From JALRAP01 sp046340555 (lineage in GTDB: Bacteria; Bacteroidota; Bacteroidia; AKYH767-A; OLB10): DNA of 64,000 bases. The notes beneath the pieces were generated by a model that did not search any database, was not told the DNA's origin, and was given only the letters and a program-made list of their open reading frames with translations. The translations under genes and the position numbers were made by a program. Each line of letters begins with the position of its first letter. The first letter of the stretch is position 1. Below are positions 54,300 through 62,751 of this stretch, piece by piece. The stretch is taken from positions 30,740 through 94,739 of the forward strand of contig JBKDSL010000006.1 of assembly GCA_046340555.1 (NCBI GenBank), in the 5' to 3' direction.

Positions 54300-54411
54300 A
54301 GTTGATGATTGATATCAGCAAACTGTGTAAATTTAAAAAGCCCTGCGATTGTAAACTCAGTTCCTGCAAACAATCTATCAACATTTGTAACTACTTGTAA
54401 AACAAATTTAT

Positions 54412-54885
54412 ATGCGAATTAGGGTTCTGGTGATTGGAAAAACAGTACCATCTTTCATGTCTGATGGTGTTGAGGAGTACTGGGGTCGTATTCGTCATTA
54501 TTGCAATTTTGAATGCGAGGTATTGACGGATGTTAAGCGTTCACCTGCTGTAACCGCTGATAAATTATGCGAAATGGAGTCGGATGCCTTTTTGAAAAGA
54601 TTGAAGCCGACTGATTTTGTGGTTTTATTGGATGAAAGGGGAGTTCTTCAGGACTCTGTAAAATTGGCTCAATCCTTGGGGCAATGGATGAACTCTGGCG
54701 CATTGAATCCGGTTTTCATAATTGGTGGTGCATACGGTTTCGGTGACGGATTGCGTGGCAGGGCTAATGCATTATGGTCTTTGTCGCCCCTGACCTTTTC
54801 ACACCAACTAGCCCGATTGGTATTTGCAGAGCAGTTATACAGGGCGTTCACCATCATTCGTGGTGAGCCATATCACCACAAGTGA
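54412..54885 (+). CDS. rlmH: 23S rRNA (pseudouridine-1915-N3)-methyltransferase RlmH
   Basis: A SPOUT-class methyltransferase that methylates pseudouridine 1915 in helix 69 of 23S rRNA. MRIRVLVIGKTVPSFMSDGVEEY starts the fold; FVVLLDERGVLQDS, FIIGGAYGFGDGLRGRAN and LSPLTFSHQLARLVFAEQLY with the final IIRGEPYHH are the knot and SAM-binding residues. The length of 157 residues is exact for the family. RluD, which makes pseudouridine at 1911, 1915 and 1917, is at 13717-14769 in the same window, so both steps of this site are present. It ends two bases from the convergent glycosyltransferase. Confidence 0.97.
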   Translation: MRIRVLVIGKTVPSFMSDGVEEYWGRIRHYCNFECEVLTDVKRSPAVTADKLCEMESDAFLKRLKPTDFVVLLDERGVLQDSVKLAQSLGQWMNSGALNPVFIIGGAYGFGDGLRGRANALWSLSPLTFSHQLARLVFAEQLYRAFTIIRGEPYHHK

Positions 54886-54887
54886 CC

Positions 54888-56117
54888 CTAACTCAATAGT
54901 CCAAACTTTCGGTATATAGTGCCATATTTTTCTATCCCCTTTTGCAGGGAATAGAAATCTTCTGCCCCTCTTCGGATTTGATCTGCTGGCAGTTTCCTTG
55001 TTTGTTCGAATGCGGCTACAGCTTTATCCATCGAAAGTTCGTCGTTTAAATCAATGACATCACCGCAGTGGTATTTCCTAATTACTTCATCCGTATCTCC
55101 TATGCCTGCATTGCAGATTATGGGCTTGCCCATGCCCATCAATTCCCCTTGTTTGGTGGGGGAGGACGCTGATTTGGAGTAGGTGGGCCTGATGAAAAAC
55201 AAGGAGACATCGAACAGACTGATGGCAGTTGGAACGTCTTCGCGTGTGGCAGCCATGACGCCTATATTGGCACTTGGGACACCGATCCTTGCCGCGGCCT
55301 TCAAAATTGTTACTTGTTGCTCTGTGGTAATAAACAGGAAAAAAGCTTCAGGATATCTTACGAGTAGTCTTTTGAAGAACTCAAGCATCTCATCCAGCAT
55401 ATACCAAGTGCCTATGGCGCCAAGGTAACCCAATACAGGTTGATGATCTTTAATGCCTGAAGTAGCTTTGATTTTCTGTACAGTAAAACTGTTCAAACTA
55501 TGATGGTCGAAGTGGTCTAGATCTGCGCAACAAGGTATGACATGTATATTGCTTTCGGGCACATTGAAATCCTTGTGTATGATATCGGCCCCTCGTGAAG
55601 TCAGGCTAACAATCACATCCGCTGCAGCGAACATGCTTTTCTCTTGGTTTTTGAAAAATTTATAAACGGTATTGTAAATCGGGTTGGCAAGATTCCACAA
55701 TCCGCCTTCGACCCTTTCATCAGCCCAGAACCCTCGGATGTCGAAAATGAAGCGAATGCCGAAACTTCGTTGAAGTTTCATGCCTACCAATCCACTGATG
55801 TAGCTTCGGCAATGGACTGCCTTCACCTTATGCTCTCGAATTATTTTGGATGCCAGTCGTTCCATACGTAACTTGTCCCAAATAGTTGAGATCACGGGAG
55901 GTGTTCGTGTATAGGTAAGTGGATACCAATGGATACCATTTGATTGAGTAAGTGATCTTACGGTATCTGCATGTTTGGAATAGGCTTCCCTTTTCTCAAA
56001 ACTTATTAGATGAAACTCCAATCCGAGTTTTGATAAACCAATCAAGTAGGGCAAAACTTGTGACCTACCCAAAGGGTCGGTCATGCCATCATAGGAAAGG
56101 TAGAGTACTGTGGACAA
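54888..56117 (-). CDS. Glycosyltransferase family 4 protein, solitary
   Basis: A 409-residue GT-B enzyme apart from the two sugar clusters. The N-terminus reads VLYLSYDGMTDPLGRSQVLP, with a conserved DPLG motif for this subgroup. KAVHCRSYISGLVGMKL, FIFDIRGFWADERVEGG, ADVIVSLTSRGADII and HVIPCCADLDHFD follow. The donor domain has LGYLGAIGTWYMLDEMLEFF and ending SSPTKQGELMGMGKPIICNA with GIGDTDEV. The DIRGFWADER stretch is typical of this group. It is monocistronic and convergent with rlmH (two-base gap). Donor and acceptor unknown. Confidence 0.9.
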   Translation of the reverse strand: MSTVLYLSYDGMTDPLGRSQVLPYLIGLSKLGLEFHLISFEKREAYSKHADTVRSLTQSNGIHWYPLTYTRTPPVISTIWDKLRMERLASKIIREHKVKAVHCRSYISGLVGMKLQRSFGIRFIFDIRGFWADERVEGGLWNLANPIYNTVYKFFKNQEKSMFAAADVIVSLTSRGADIIHKDFNVPESNIHVIPCCADLDHFDHHSLNSFTVQKIKATSGIKDHQPVLGYLGAIGTWYMLDEMLEFFKRLLVRYPEAFFLFITTEQQVTILKAAARIGVPSANIGVMAATREDVPTAISLFDVSLFFIRPTYSKSASSPTKQGELMGMGKPIICNAGIGDTDEVIRKYHCGDVIDLNDELSMDKAVAAFEQTRKLPADQIRRGAEDFYSLQKGIEKYGTIYRKFGLLS

Positions 56118-56178
56118 CTTTTGTTCTTTTGTGCAAAATAAGCAGTATTTGCGACCTGCTAGGCATATTTGCCCGCAC

Positions 56179-56186
56179 TAATTTTG
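56179..56186 (+). promoter_or_regulatory. Candidate -7 promoter element for the secreted unknown
   Basis: TAATTTTG is an exact TAnnTTTG match five bases before the ATG at 56192, with CTG at 56156-56158 as a -33 near-match (20-base spacing). Transcription would start at or next to the ATG, giving a leaderless or nearly leaderless message. Confidence 0.4.
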
Positions 56187-56191
56187 ATTGC

Positions 56192-56809
56192 ATGAAAAAA
56201 CTGCTATTGTTGATTCCCGCTTTAGTGCTGCTTACTATGATTCCGGGTGATTGTTCGTCTACCAATTATCCATTGGATGGCATTTACCTTTCCTTCAGTA
56301 CCTTTCGTAAGGGGGTGCCCGACATACGTAAGGAGCAACTTTTCAAGGATTCGAAAGCAAACCAACCTGCAGTATCCTACAGGCAATGGTTTAATTCTCC
56401 CGAAAAATACTTGCAATCCGATTCGGCGGGTATGGTGACTTTTGGAGAAACTCCAGTTTGGGGTTATGTAGAAAACGGCATGCTGTATATTCTTTTGAAC
56501 GGGAAGTTCCATAAGATGCTAATGCTAGGTACCATCAGTTATTTTTTGGAATCATATCCGGTTGTGCGCGGACAAATGAGTCCGGTGGTGACTGATGCGC
56601 GCACGGTATCGTCTTATAAACTGATGGATATGCATACAGGTAGGATTGGTACTTATGAAACAGGAAGATTGGAAACTTTGATGAAAGACGATCAGGAGCT
56701 ATATGATGAATTCCGTATGATTGTTTCAGAAAAAACCAAGGAGAAAAGGATGTACTCTTTCATGGAGCGATACAACCAGCGTCATCCGCTGACGCCAATT
56801 GTCGAATAA
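56192..56809 (+). CDS. Secreted protein of unknown function
   Basis: A 205-residue protein with signal sequence MKKLLLLIPALVLLTMIPGD. The mature part has LDGIYLSFSTFRKGVPDIRK, then WGYVENGMLYILLNGKFHKM, a Tyr-rich beta region and a charged helical C-terminus (EKTKEKRMYSFMERYNQRHP). No catalytic motif is visible and I do not recognise the family. The frame runs back to 55952, inside the opposite-strand glycosyltransferase, but the signal peptide and promoter fix the ATG at 56192. It is transcribed alone and ends at a terminator hairpin. Confidence 0.78.
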   Translation: MKKLLLLIPALVLLTMIPGDCSSTNYPLDGIYLSFSTFRKGVPDIRKEQLFKDSKANQPAVSYRQWFNSPEKYLQSDSAGMVTFGETPVWGYVENGMLYILLNGKFHKMLMLGTISYFLESYPVVRGQMSPVVTDARTVSSYKLMDMHTGRIGTYETGRLETLMKDDQELYDEFRMIVSEKTKEKRMYSFMERYNQRHPLTPIVE

Positions 56810-56843
56810 AAAAAGCCCGACAACTGGTATTATCGGGCTTTTT
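56810..56843. terminator. Bidirectional terminator between the secreted unknown and yceI
   Basis: An 11-bp stem (AAAAAGCCCGA / TCGGGCTTTTT) with a 12-base loop begins one base after the stop of the plus-strand gene and ends 15 bases from the convergent YceI stop. Flanking A and T runs allow use on both strands. Confidence 0.88.
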
Positions 56844-56857
56844 GATGTATTTGTGAT

Positions 56858-57448
56858 TTATTTTTTAGGCTTAACCAATTGCAGGTTTACTTTGAAGTCT
56901 ACATCCTGACCAACCACAGCACCTCCGGCTTCTGTTAGGGTGTTCCATTTCAAGCCGTAGTCGAATCGGTTGATTTTACCAACGATTTTAAATCCAGCTT
57001 TGGTGTTGCCCCATGGGTCAGTAGCCATACCGCTGTAAACCACATCTAGCGTAACAGTCTTGGTCACATCACGGATGGTTAGATCACCAGTGAGTTTGTA
57101 TTTGCCTTTACCTGCGGCTTTCATTTGGCGTCCTTTGAAATTGATCTCGGAGTACTTATTGGCATTGAAAAATTCGTCGCTTTTCAAATGCTCGTCTCGC
57201 ATTTGATTATCGGTGTTGATGGAATTCACTTTGATGGAGAAATCAACTTTGGCATCAGAAAAATCAGGCTTGTCGGAAAGTACATTACTGCTGAATTCCT
57301 TGAAAGTGCCTGTAACCTCAGATATCACCAAGTGTGTTACGGTGAATGTTACCTGCGAGTGGGTGTTGTCAACATCCCATCGGTTTGTTTGAGCCTGTGT
57401 TCCCAAGGTGCAGGCCATTGCGAAAATCGTTAAAATGGTTTTTTTCAT
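56858..57448 (-). CDS. YceI family periplasmic protein
   Basis: Signal peptide MKKTILTIFAMACTLGTQAQ. The mature 176 residues form the YceI lipocalin-like barrel: WDVDNTHSQVTFTVTHLVIS, then TGTFKEFSS, DKPDFSDAKVDFSIKVNSIN, HLKSDEFFNANKYSEINF and YKLTGDLTIRDVTKTVTLDV, ending in a conserved FDYGLKWN. YceI proteins bind long-chain polyisoprenoids or amphiphilic lipids; the physiological role is unclear. An 18-bp palindrome lies about 40 bases upstream and a near-match -7 element (TACCTTTA, complement of 57472-57479) overlaps this region, so control by a dimeric repressor is plausible. Confidence 0.94.
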   Translation of the reverse strand: MKKTILTIFAMACTLGTQAQTNRWDVDNTHSQVTFTVTHLVISEVTGTFKEFSSNVLSDKPDFSDAKVDFSIKVNSINTDNQMRDEHLKSDEFFNANKYSEINFKGRQMKAAGKGKYKLTGDLTIRDVTKTVTLDVVYSGMATDPWGNTKAGFKIVGKINRFDYGLKWNTLTEAGGAVVGQDVDFKVNLQLVKPKK

Positions 57449-57488
57449 ATTTGTTTAGTTTTTGAGTGGTGTAAAGGTAACTATAAAA

Positions 57489-57506
57489 TATATGTTATAA
57501 CATATA
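57489..57506. promoter_or_regulatory. 18-bp perfect palindrome, candidate operator
   Basis: TATATGTTATAACATATA is a perfect inverted repeat lying between the divergent YceI (start 57448) and AlkB-type (start 57560) genes. It falls where the -33 region of the YceI promoter would be. It could bind a dimeric regulator of the MarR or similar type; no regulator gene is nearby. Confidence 0.5.
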
Positions 57507-57559
57507 ATGGCTGCGCGATTAGTTTAAAGTATTGATAAGCAAATATTTAAAATAATATT

Positions 57560-58567
57560 GTGAAACGAAATTACAAATATGTTTGGAGTTTACTACCTGC
57601 ATTATTGGTGCTGGTGGGCAATTTGATGGGAGGATGGTGGGTGGCATTGAATGCGATTTTTATTTTTCTATTTCTGACAATTTTGGAGGTCTGTATGCCC
57701 GAGGATACTTCACAAGAACAGGATTCAAATGCTTGGTTTCCAGATGCGCTTTTATTCGTTCATGCTGCGTTGCAAACATTGTGTATCGCATCCTTATTTT
57801 GGACGTTGCATGCCAACGAATTTTCTTTACCGCAATTTTTTCTTTTGGCTTTGTCTGTTGGGGCCAACTCCGGGGCATCCGCCATTGTTATCGCCCATGA
57901 ACTCATCCATCGCAAGAATCGCTGGTATCGACTTGTAGGCTCATATCTGTTATTCACTGCTGGTAATATCTATTTCTATGTGGATCATCTCAAGGTTCAT
58001 CACAAACATGTGGGAACAGAAGCTGATCCTGCTACCGCAAGAAAAGGGGAAACGGTTTATGGATTTTTTAAAAGAAGTCTTGTTGGGCAAATCGCCAGCG
58101 CCTGGAATGTAGAGAAACAGCGGCTGAATGCTTCAGGGTGCTCTGAATTCTCATTGAGTAACTATTTGGTTGCTTCCTTATTCTTGATGTTGGTTTCCCT
58201 GCTCGCAATTTATTTTTGGCTGGGATGGTTAGGAGTAGCCGTGTATATGTTGCAAGTGTTTTTCGCTAATTTCTTGTTGGAGTACACGAATTACATAGAG
58301 CACTATGGTCTTACCCGTAAGCCTCACGAACGTGTAACAGAGCACCACTCCTGGCAAACAGATAAGGTTTTGAGTCGTTTTTTCCTCATTGACTTGAGTC
58401 GGCATGCAGATCATCATTACTATGCTTCCAAACCTTACCATACGCTTATCAGCTATGAAACAGGGCCATCACTTCCCCTCGGATATGTATCGATGATTTA
58501 TGTGGCTTTGGTTCCGCCTTTATTCTTCAAGGTGATGCACGCTAGCTTGGGTAAATTAAGCCAGTAA
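57560..58567 (+). CDS. alkB: AlkB-type membrane di-iron hydroxylase (alkane 1-monooxygenase)
   Basis: An integral-membrane non-haem di-iron oxygenase of 335 residues with GTG start. The eight-histidine signature is complete: HELIHRKNRW, VDHLKVHHKHVG followed by EADPATARKGETVYGFF, NYIEHYGLTR, and LSRHADHHYY. The ADPATARKGET region and NYIEHYGL are diagnostic of the alkane-hydroxylase branch rather than generic desaturases. Early hydrophobic segments match the membrane spans of the family. It hydroxylates terminal methyl groups of alkanes or related alkyl chains; no rubredoxin gene is adjacent. A palindrome 54 bases upstream may control it together with yceI. Confidence 0.88.
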   Translation: MKRNYKYVWSLLPALLVLVGNLMGGWWVALNAIFIFLFLTILEVCMPEDTSQEQDSNAWFPDALLFVHAALQTLCIASLFWTLHANEFSLPQFFLLALSVGANSGASAIVIAHELIHRKNRWYRLVGSYLLFTAGNIYFYVDHLKVHHKHVGTEADPATARKGETVYGFFKRSLVGQIASAWNVEKQRLNASGCSEFSLSNYLVASLFLMLVSLLAIYFWLGWLGVAVYMLQVFFANFLLEYTNYIEHYGLTRKPHERVTEHHSWQTDKVLSRFFLIDLSRHADHHYYASKPYHTLISYETGPSLPLGYVSMIYVALVPPLFFKVMHASLGKLSQ

Positions 58568-58580
58568 TCAATGAGCGCGA

Positions 58581-61430
58581 TTAGTTGTTTAGCTTCCCTT
58601 TCAGGAATTTCCCTGTGATGGATTTTGGATGTTTGACCAATTCCTCGGGAGTACCTTCGAAAATAATTTGACCACCATTCACACCACCATCAGGCCCCAG
58701 ATCAATCACCCAATCGGCTGACTTGATAATTTCGGGATTGTGTTCAATCACAATGATGGAGTTGCCTTGTTTGATCAATGCATTGAAAGCATCTAAAAGT
58801 TTGTGTATGTCATGGAAATGAAGCCCGGTAGTAGGTTCATCAAAAATGAACAGGCATCCCGTTGAGGATTGTCCGCGACCGATGAAAGAAGCCAGTTTGA
58901 TGCGTTGTGCTTCACCGCCGCTCAATGTGCTCGAAGATTGTCCGAGCCTCACGTAGCCCAAGCCAACGTCAGCTAAGGGTTGTAGTTTAGCCGCCACCTT
59001 TTCCATCTGCGAAGTGTATTTGCTTTTCTCCGGTGAATTGAAGAATGATATCGCATCATCAACCGTCATGCCTAAAATCTGGTGAATATTCATGCCTTGG
59101 AATTCAACTGCCAAAACATCATCCTTGAAACGCCGACCTCCGCAGGCCTCGCACTTCAAATGGATGTCGGCCATGAATTGCATTTCGATGGTAACACTGC
59201 CTTCGCCTTGGCATATTTCACAACGTCCACCATCAACATTGAATGAAAAATGCGAGGGTTTCAGATTTCGGCTACGAGCCTGTGGCAAATCGGCAAACAA
59301 TGCACGCACCTCATCATAAGCCTTTACGTAAGTAACAGGATTCGATCTTGAGGATTTTCCGATAGGATTTTGATCTACTAATTCGATTTCAGTGATGGAT
59401 GTGTAATCACCCCCTAATCGATCAAAGTTTCCTGTTTGTTCACCGTAACCACCAATTATTATCTTTATTGCAGGATATAGGCTCTTCTTTACCAACGAGG
59501 TCTTACCCGAGCCGCTCACACCCGTAACCGCTGTGAGTACACCCAATGGGAATTTTACATTGATATTTTGTAAGTTGTTTTCACGTGCTCCTGAAATCTC
59601 AACAAACTGTTTCCATTTACGCCTGCGTTCAGGTACTGCAATGATTTGCGTGCCGGACAAGTATTTTCCTGTAAGGCCGTCTGATTTAACCATCTCGTTG
59701 AACGTACCTTGAAAAACCAATGTGCCACCATGACTACCCGCCATAGGGCCTATATCGATTAGCTGGTCAGCGGCCCGCATGATTTCCTCGTCGTGTTCAA
59801 CTATAATGACAGTATTGCCCAACTGCTGCAACGACCTTAATACGCCGATCAGTCGTTCAGTATCACGCGGGTGCAAACCAATTGATGGCTCATCCAAAAT
59901 GTACATGGAACCAACCAAGCTGCTACCTAATGATGTTGCTAGGTTTATTCGCTGCGATTCACCACCCGAAAGCGTATTGGATAGCCTGTTGAGGGAAAGG
60001 TATCCTAGTCCTACGTTTTTGAGGAAGTTCAATCGGGAGTTGATTTCCGTCAGAATCCGTCCGGCCAGTTTCAACTCGTAAGAGGTCAGCTTTAGATTCT
60101 GGAAGAATTCCAGCGTCTCATCCACTGGCATCAAAACCAAGTCTGTAATGGAGCAGCCGTCTACTTTTACGTAGTTGGCATCCGATCGCAGTCGCGAACC
60201 TTGACACTCGGTGCACTTGGTTTTTCCGCGATAGCGCGAAAGCATCACACGATATTGAATCTTATAATTGTTTTCTTCCAAGAATGTAAAGAACTCGTTG
60301 ATGCCTTTGAAGTGGTTATTACCTTTCCAAAGCAACTCACGATCATGTTTATTGAGTTGGAAGTAAGGGCGATGTACAGGGAAGTTGAACTTGTGCGCCA
60401 CTTTTACCAGAGCATCGTTCCACTCTTTCATTTTTTCACCGCGCCAGCAAACAATAGCGCCGTCGTATATTGAAAGGCTCTTGTCGGGTACAACCAAATC
60501 CTCATCGATTCCGATAACACTTCCGAAACCTTCACAATGCTTGCAAGCCCCATAAGGGTTATTGAAACTGAACAGATTCACACTTGGTTCTTCAAATGAA
60601 ATGCCATCCGCTTCAAAGCGATTGCTGAAAGGCTTTTCAAATGAAACTCCTTGCTCGTTTTCAGATACAACAATGCATGTTCCTCGGCCTTCGAAAAACG
60701 TTGTTTGTGCGGAATCAGCAATTCTCGATTTGAATTCCTCGTCGGGGTCTTCAACCAAGAAGCGGTCAATGAGTATCCTGGTTTCCGGAAAGCTTTTTGA
60801 TTTGGATGCCTTTCCTTTTTTGGGAGGCTCTGCGAGCAGGTCCTCGATCTTGTGTACAATGCCATCCAACCACACACGGGTAAAGCCTTTTTGGAGCAGA
60901 ACCGATATCTCTTCATGTAAGGTGCGATTGCTTGTTTGCATGAGTGGCGCGAACAGCATGACCCTCGTTCCTTTCGCCAATGCGCAACAATAGTCGGTAA
61001 TGTCGCTTACGCTGTGTTTACGCACCTCCGTCCCCGAAATGGGCGAATAGGTTCTGCCTGCACGTGCAAACAGCAGTTTGAGGTAATCGTAAATCTCGGT
61101 GCTAGTACCTACAGTGGACCTGGGGTTTCGCACGTTGACTTTTTGTTCAATGGCTATTGCAGGTGAAATGCCTTTGATGAACTCCACTTCGGGCTTATCC
61201 ATGCGCCCGATGAATTGTCGGGCATAGGCTGAAAGGCTTTCCACATACCTGCGTTGACCCTCAGCGTATAGTGTATCGAATGCCAGCGACGATTTCCCTG
61301 AGCCTGAAAGACCAGTGATTACCACCATCCGGTTTCGGGGAATGGCCACATCTAGTTTTTTAAGGTTGTGAACCGAAGCCCCTTTGATGATGATGAATTC
61401 CTTGGGGTTGGCGTCAGGGTTAAATCCCAT
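58581..61430 (-). CDS. uvrA: Excinuclease ABC subunit A
   Basis: This is the damage-sensing ATPase of nucleotide excision repair, working with UvrB and UvrC. Of 949 residues, domain I has Walker A GLSGSGKSSLAFDTLY and its signature LSGGESQRINLAT with Walker B YILDEPSIGLHPRD. Domain II has GVSGSGKTSLVKKSLYP and LSGGEAQRIKLAS with LFIFDEPTTGLHFHD. Zinc modules are seen at CKHCEGFG, CTECQGSRL and CEICQGEGSV with CEACGGRRF. The region between holds the UvrB-binding and insertion domains. It is convergent with alkB (13-base gap) and follows a separate rplS unit. Confidence 0.98.
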   Translation of the reverse strand: MGFNPDANPKEFIIIKGASVHNLKKLDVAIPRNRMVVITGLSGSGKSSLAFDTLYAEGQRRYVESLSAYARQFIGRMDKPEVEFIKGISPAIAIEQKVNVRNPRSTVGTSTEIYDYLKLLFARAGRTYSPISGTEVRKHSVSDITDYCCALAKGTRVMLFAPLMQTSNRTLHEEISVLLQKGFTRVWLDGIVHKIEDLLAEPPKKGKASKSKSFPETRILIDRFLVEDPDEEFKSRIADSAQTTFFEGRGTCIVVSENEQGVSFEKPFSNRFEADGISFEEPSVNLFSFNNPYGACKHCEGFGSVIGIDEDLVVPDKSLSIYDGAIVCWRGEKMKEWNDALVKVAHKFNFPVHRPYFQLNKHDRELLWKGNNHFKGINEFFTFLEENNYKIQYRVMLSRYRGKTKCTECQGSRLRSDANYVKVDGCSITDLVLMPVDETLEFFQNLKLTSYELKLAGRILTEINSRLNFLKNVGLGYLSLNRLSNTLSGGESQRINLATSLGSSLVGSMYILDEPSIGLHPRDTERLIGVLRSLQQLGNTVIIVEHDEEIMRAADQLIDIGPMAGSHGGTLVFQGTFNEMVKSDGLTGKYLSGTQIIAVPERRRKWKQFVEISGARENNLQNINVKFPLGVLTAVTGVSGSGKTSLVKKSLYPAIKIIIGGYGEQTGNFDRLGGDYTSITEIELVDQNPIGKSSRSNPVTYVKAYDEVRALFADLPQARSRNLKPSHFSFNVDGGRCEICQGEGSVTIEMQFMADIHLKCEACGGRRFKDDVLAVEFQGMNIHQILGMTVDDAISFFNSPEKSKYTSQMEKVAAKLQPLADVGLGYVRLGQSSSTLSGGEAQRIKLASFIGRGQSSTGCLFIFDEPTTGLHFHDIHKLLDAFNALIKQGNSIIVIEHNPEIIKSADWVIDLGPDGGVNGGQIIFEGTPEELVKHPKSITGKFLKGKLNN

Positions 61431-61514
61431 AATGTTGGTGGGTAGGTCTATTGAAAAGAGACGGTAAAATTAGTGAATAGGGTAGGAAGGCTCTTGGATG
61501 TATGGTAAAAGAAA

Positions 61515-61534
61515 CAGGCCTCCGAGGAGGCCTG
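61515..61534 (-). terminator. Rho-independent terminator of rplS
   Basis: A 9-bp perfect stem (CAGGCCTCC / GGAGGCCTG) with a 2-base centre lies 33 bases past the rplS stop. On the minus strand it is followed by TTTCTTTT. It also separates rplS from uvrA. Confidence 0.85.
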
Positions 61535-61566
61535 TCGTCTTATCATGATGAAATGAAGGTCTTGGA

Positions 61567-61914
61567 CTAAACGCGCTTTTCTTCGATACGGGCTTTCTTC
61601 CCGAATATCTCGCGCAAATAGAAAATGCGAGCTCTGCGAACCACTCCACGTTTGTTAACTTCTATACGTGCTATTTTAGGACTACAAAGCGGGAAAATAC
61701 GTTCAACGCCAACGCCGTTGGATATTTTACGTACAGTAAAGGTTCGCGTAGTGCCATGTCCCTTGCGCTGCAATACAACGCCTTGGAACAACTGCTCACG
61801 CTCCTTATTGCCTTCTTTGATTTTGTAAACAACAGTAACCGTGTCTCCAGCCTTGAACTCGGGAAAATCTTTTTTCTCCGTCAGGGTATCTTCTACGTAT
61901 TTTACTAAATCCAT
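61567..61914 (-). CDS. rplS: 50S ribosomal protein bL19
   Basis: A 115-residue ribosomal protein at the 30S-50S interface. Family blocks: FKAGDTVTVVYKIKEGNKER, QLFQGVVLQRKGHGTTRTFT, VRKISNGVGVERIFPLCSP, IARIEVNKRGVVRRARIFYL and the basic C-terminus. It shares a strand with trmD (an order common in bacteria) but lies 106 bases from it, with its own candidate promoter and a terminator, so it can be transcribed alone. Confidence 0.98.
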   Translation of the reverse strand: MDLVKYVEDTLTEKKDFPEFKAGDTVTVVYKIKEGNKEREQLFQGVVLQRKGHGTTRTFTVRKISNGVGVERIFPLCSPKIARIEVNKRGVVRRARIFYLREIFGKKARIEEKRV

Positions 61915-61961
61915 GGTATTTAATGTTTTACCTCTTCTTTGGTGAATTTTCGGAGGGACTG

Positions 61962-61995
61962 CAATATTACGGAATTTTCATCAAATCCCGACAAA
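61962..61995 (-). promoter_or_regulatory. rplS: Candidate promoter of rplS
   Basis: On the minus strand TTTG (61992-61995) and TAATATTG (61962-61969, one mismatch to TAnnTTTG) are 22 bases apart, within the Bacteroidota spacing range. The rplS ATG lies about 48 bases downstream. Confidence 0.4.
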
Positions 61996-62020
61996 TCATT
62001 TAAAATATGTTTCAACTCAG

Positions 62021-62731
62021 CTAACCGAGATTTAGATTATTATCCGAACCTTTTGACTTCAAAAGTTCAGGACGGCGTTCTGTGGTTCTTTTAATAGCTT
62101 GGTTATGAAGCCATTCTGAAATCAGCTTTTCGTTGCCGGAGAGTAAAATATCGGGGACTTTCCATCCATTGAATTCGGCTGGTCGTGTATAAACAGGGGG
62201 GGCCACCAAGTTGTCTTGGAAGGAATCTGAAAGGGCTGAAGTTTCATCGGATATGGCACCGGGTATGAGCCTTACTATACTGTCGCATAAAACGGCAGTT
62301 GCCAACTCTCCGCCCGAAAGCACGTAGTTGCCTATGGAAATTTCTTTGGTGACGAGGTGCTCACGGATTCGCTCGTCGATTCCTTTGTAATGGCCGCAAA
62401 GCACTATCAGGTTCTGTTGCAGGGATAGCCGGTTCGACATTGGTTGATCCAGCAAATCGCCATCAGGGCTCATATAGATGACCTCATCATATTGGCGTTG
62501 ACTTTTCAGATGGTCGATACACGCTGCAATTGGTTCAATCATCATCACCATACCTGCACCTCCGCCGTACGCATAGTCATCCACAGAACGGTGCTTGTTG
62601 GTGGCAAAATCGCGTAGATGAATCAGGTTGATTTCCACCAATCCTTTTTGACGTGCTCGTTTTACTATGGAATGGTTGAACGGCGACTCCAAAAGTTCGG
62701 GCAAAACAGTAATGATATCGATGCGAAGCAT
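62021..62731 (-). CDS. trmD: tRNA (guanine-37-N1)-methyltransferase TrmD
   Basis: A SPOUT-class enzyme that places m1G37 next to the anticodon and prevents frameshifting. Seen: RIDIITVLPELLESPFNHSI, AYGGGAGMVMMIEPI, the knot regions NLIVLCGHYKGIDERI and ISIGNYVLSGGELAT, and YTRPAEFNGWKVPDILLSGN. The length of 236 residues is normal. It lies 20 bases after the upstream GNAT fusion gene on the same strand. The usual rimM and rpsP neighbours are missing; only rplS remains nearby. Confidence 0.97.
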   Translation of the reverse strand: MLRIDIITVLPELLESPFNHSIVKRARQKGLVEINLIHLRDFATNKHRSVDDYAYGGGAGMVMMIEPIAACIDHLKSQRQYDEVIYMSPDGDLLDQPMSNRLSLQQNLIVLCGHYKGIDERIREHLVTKEISIGNYVLSGGELATAVLCDSIVRLIPGAISDETSALSDSFQDNLVAPPVYTRPAEFNGWKVPDILLSGNEKLISEWLHNQAIKRTTERRPELLKSKGSDNNLNLG

Positions 62732-62751
62732 GGCGTTATGGTTGGTGTAAG

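Noticed and set aside
54300..54411. A tRNA or small RNA in the gap between DUF4783 and rlmH
   Set aside because: No cloverleaf arms or conserved T-loop was found; only AT-rich spacer sequence.
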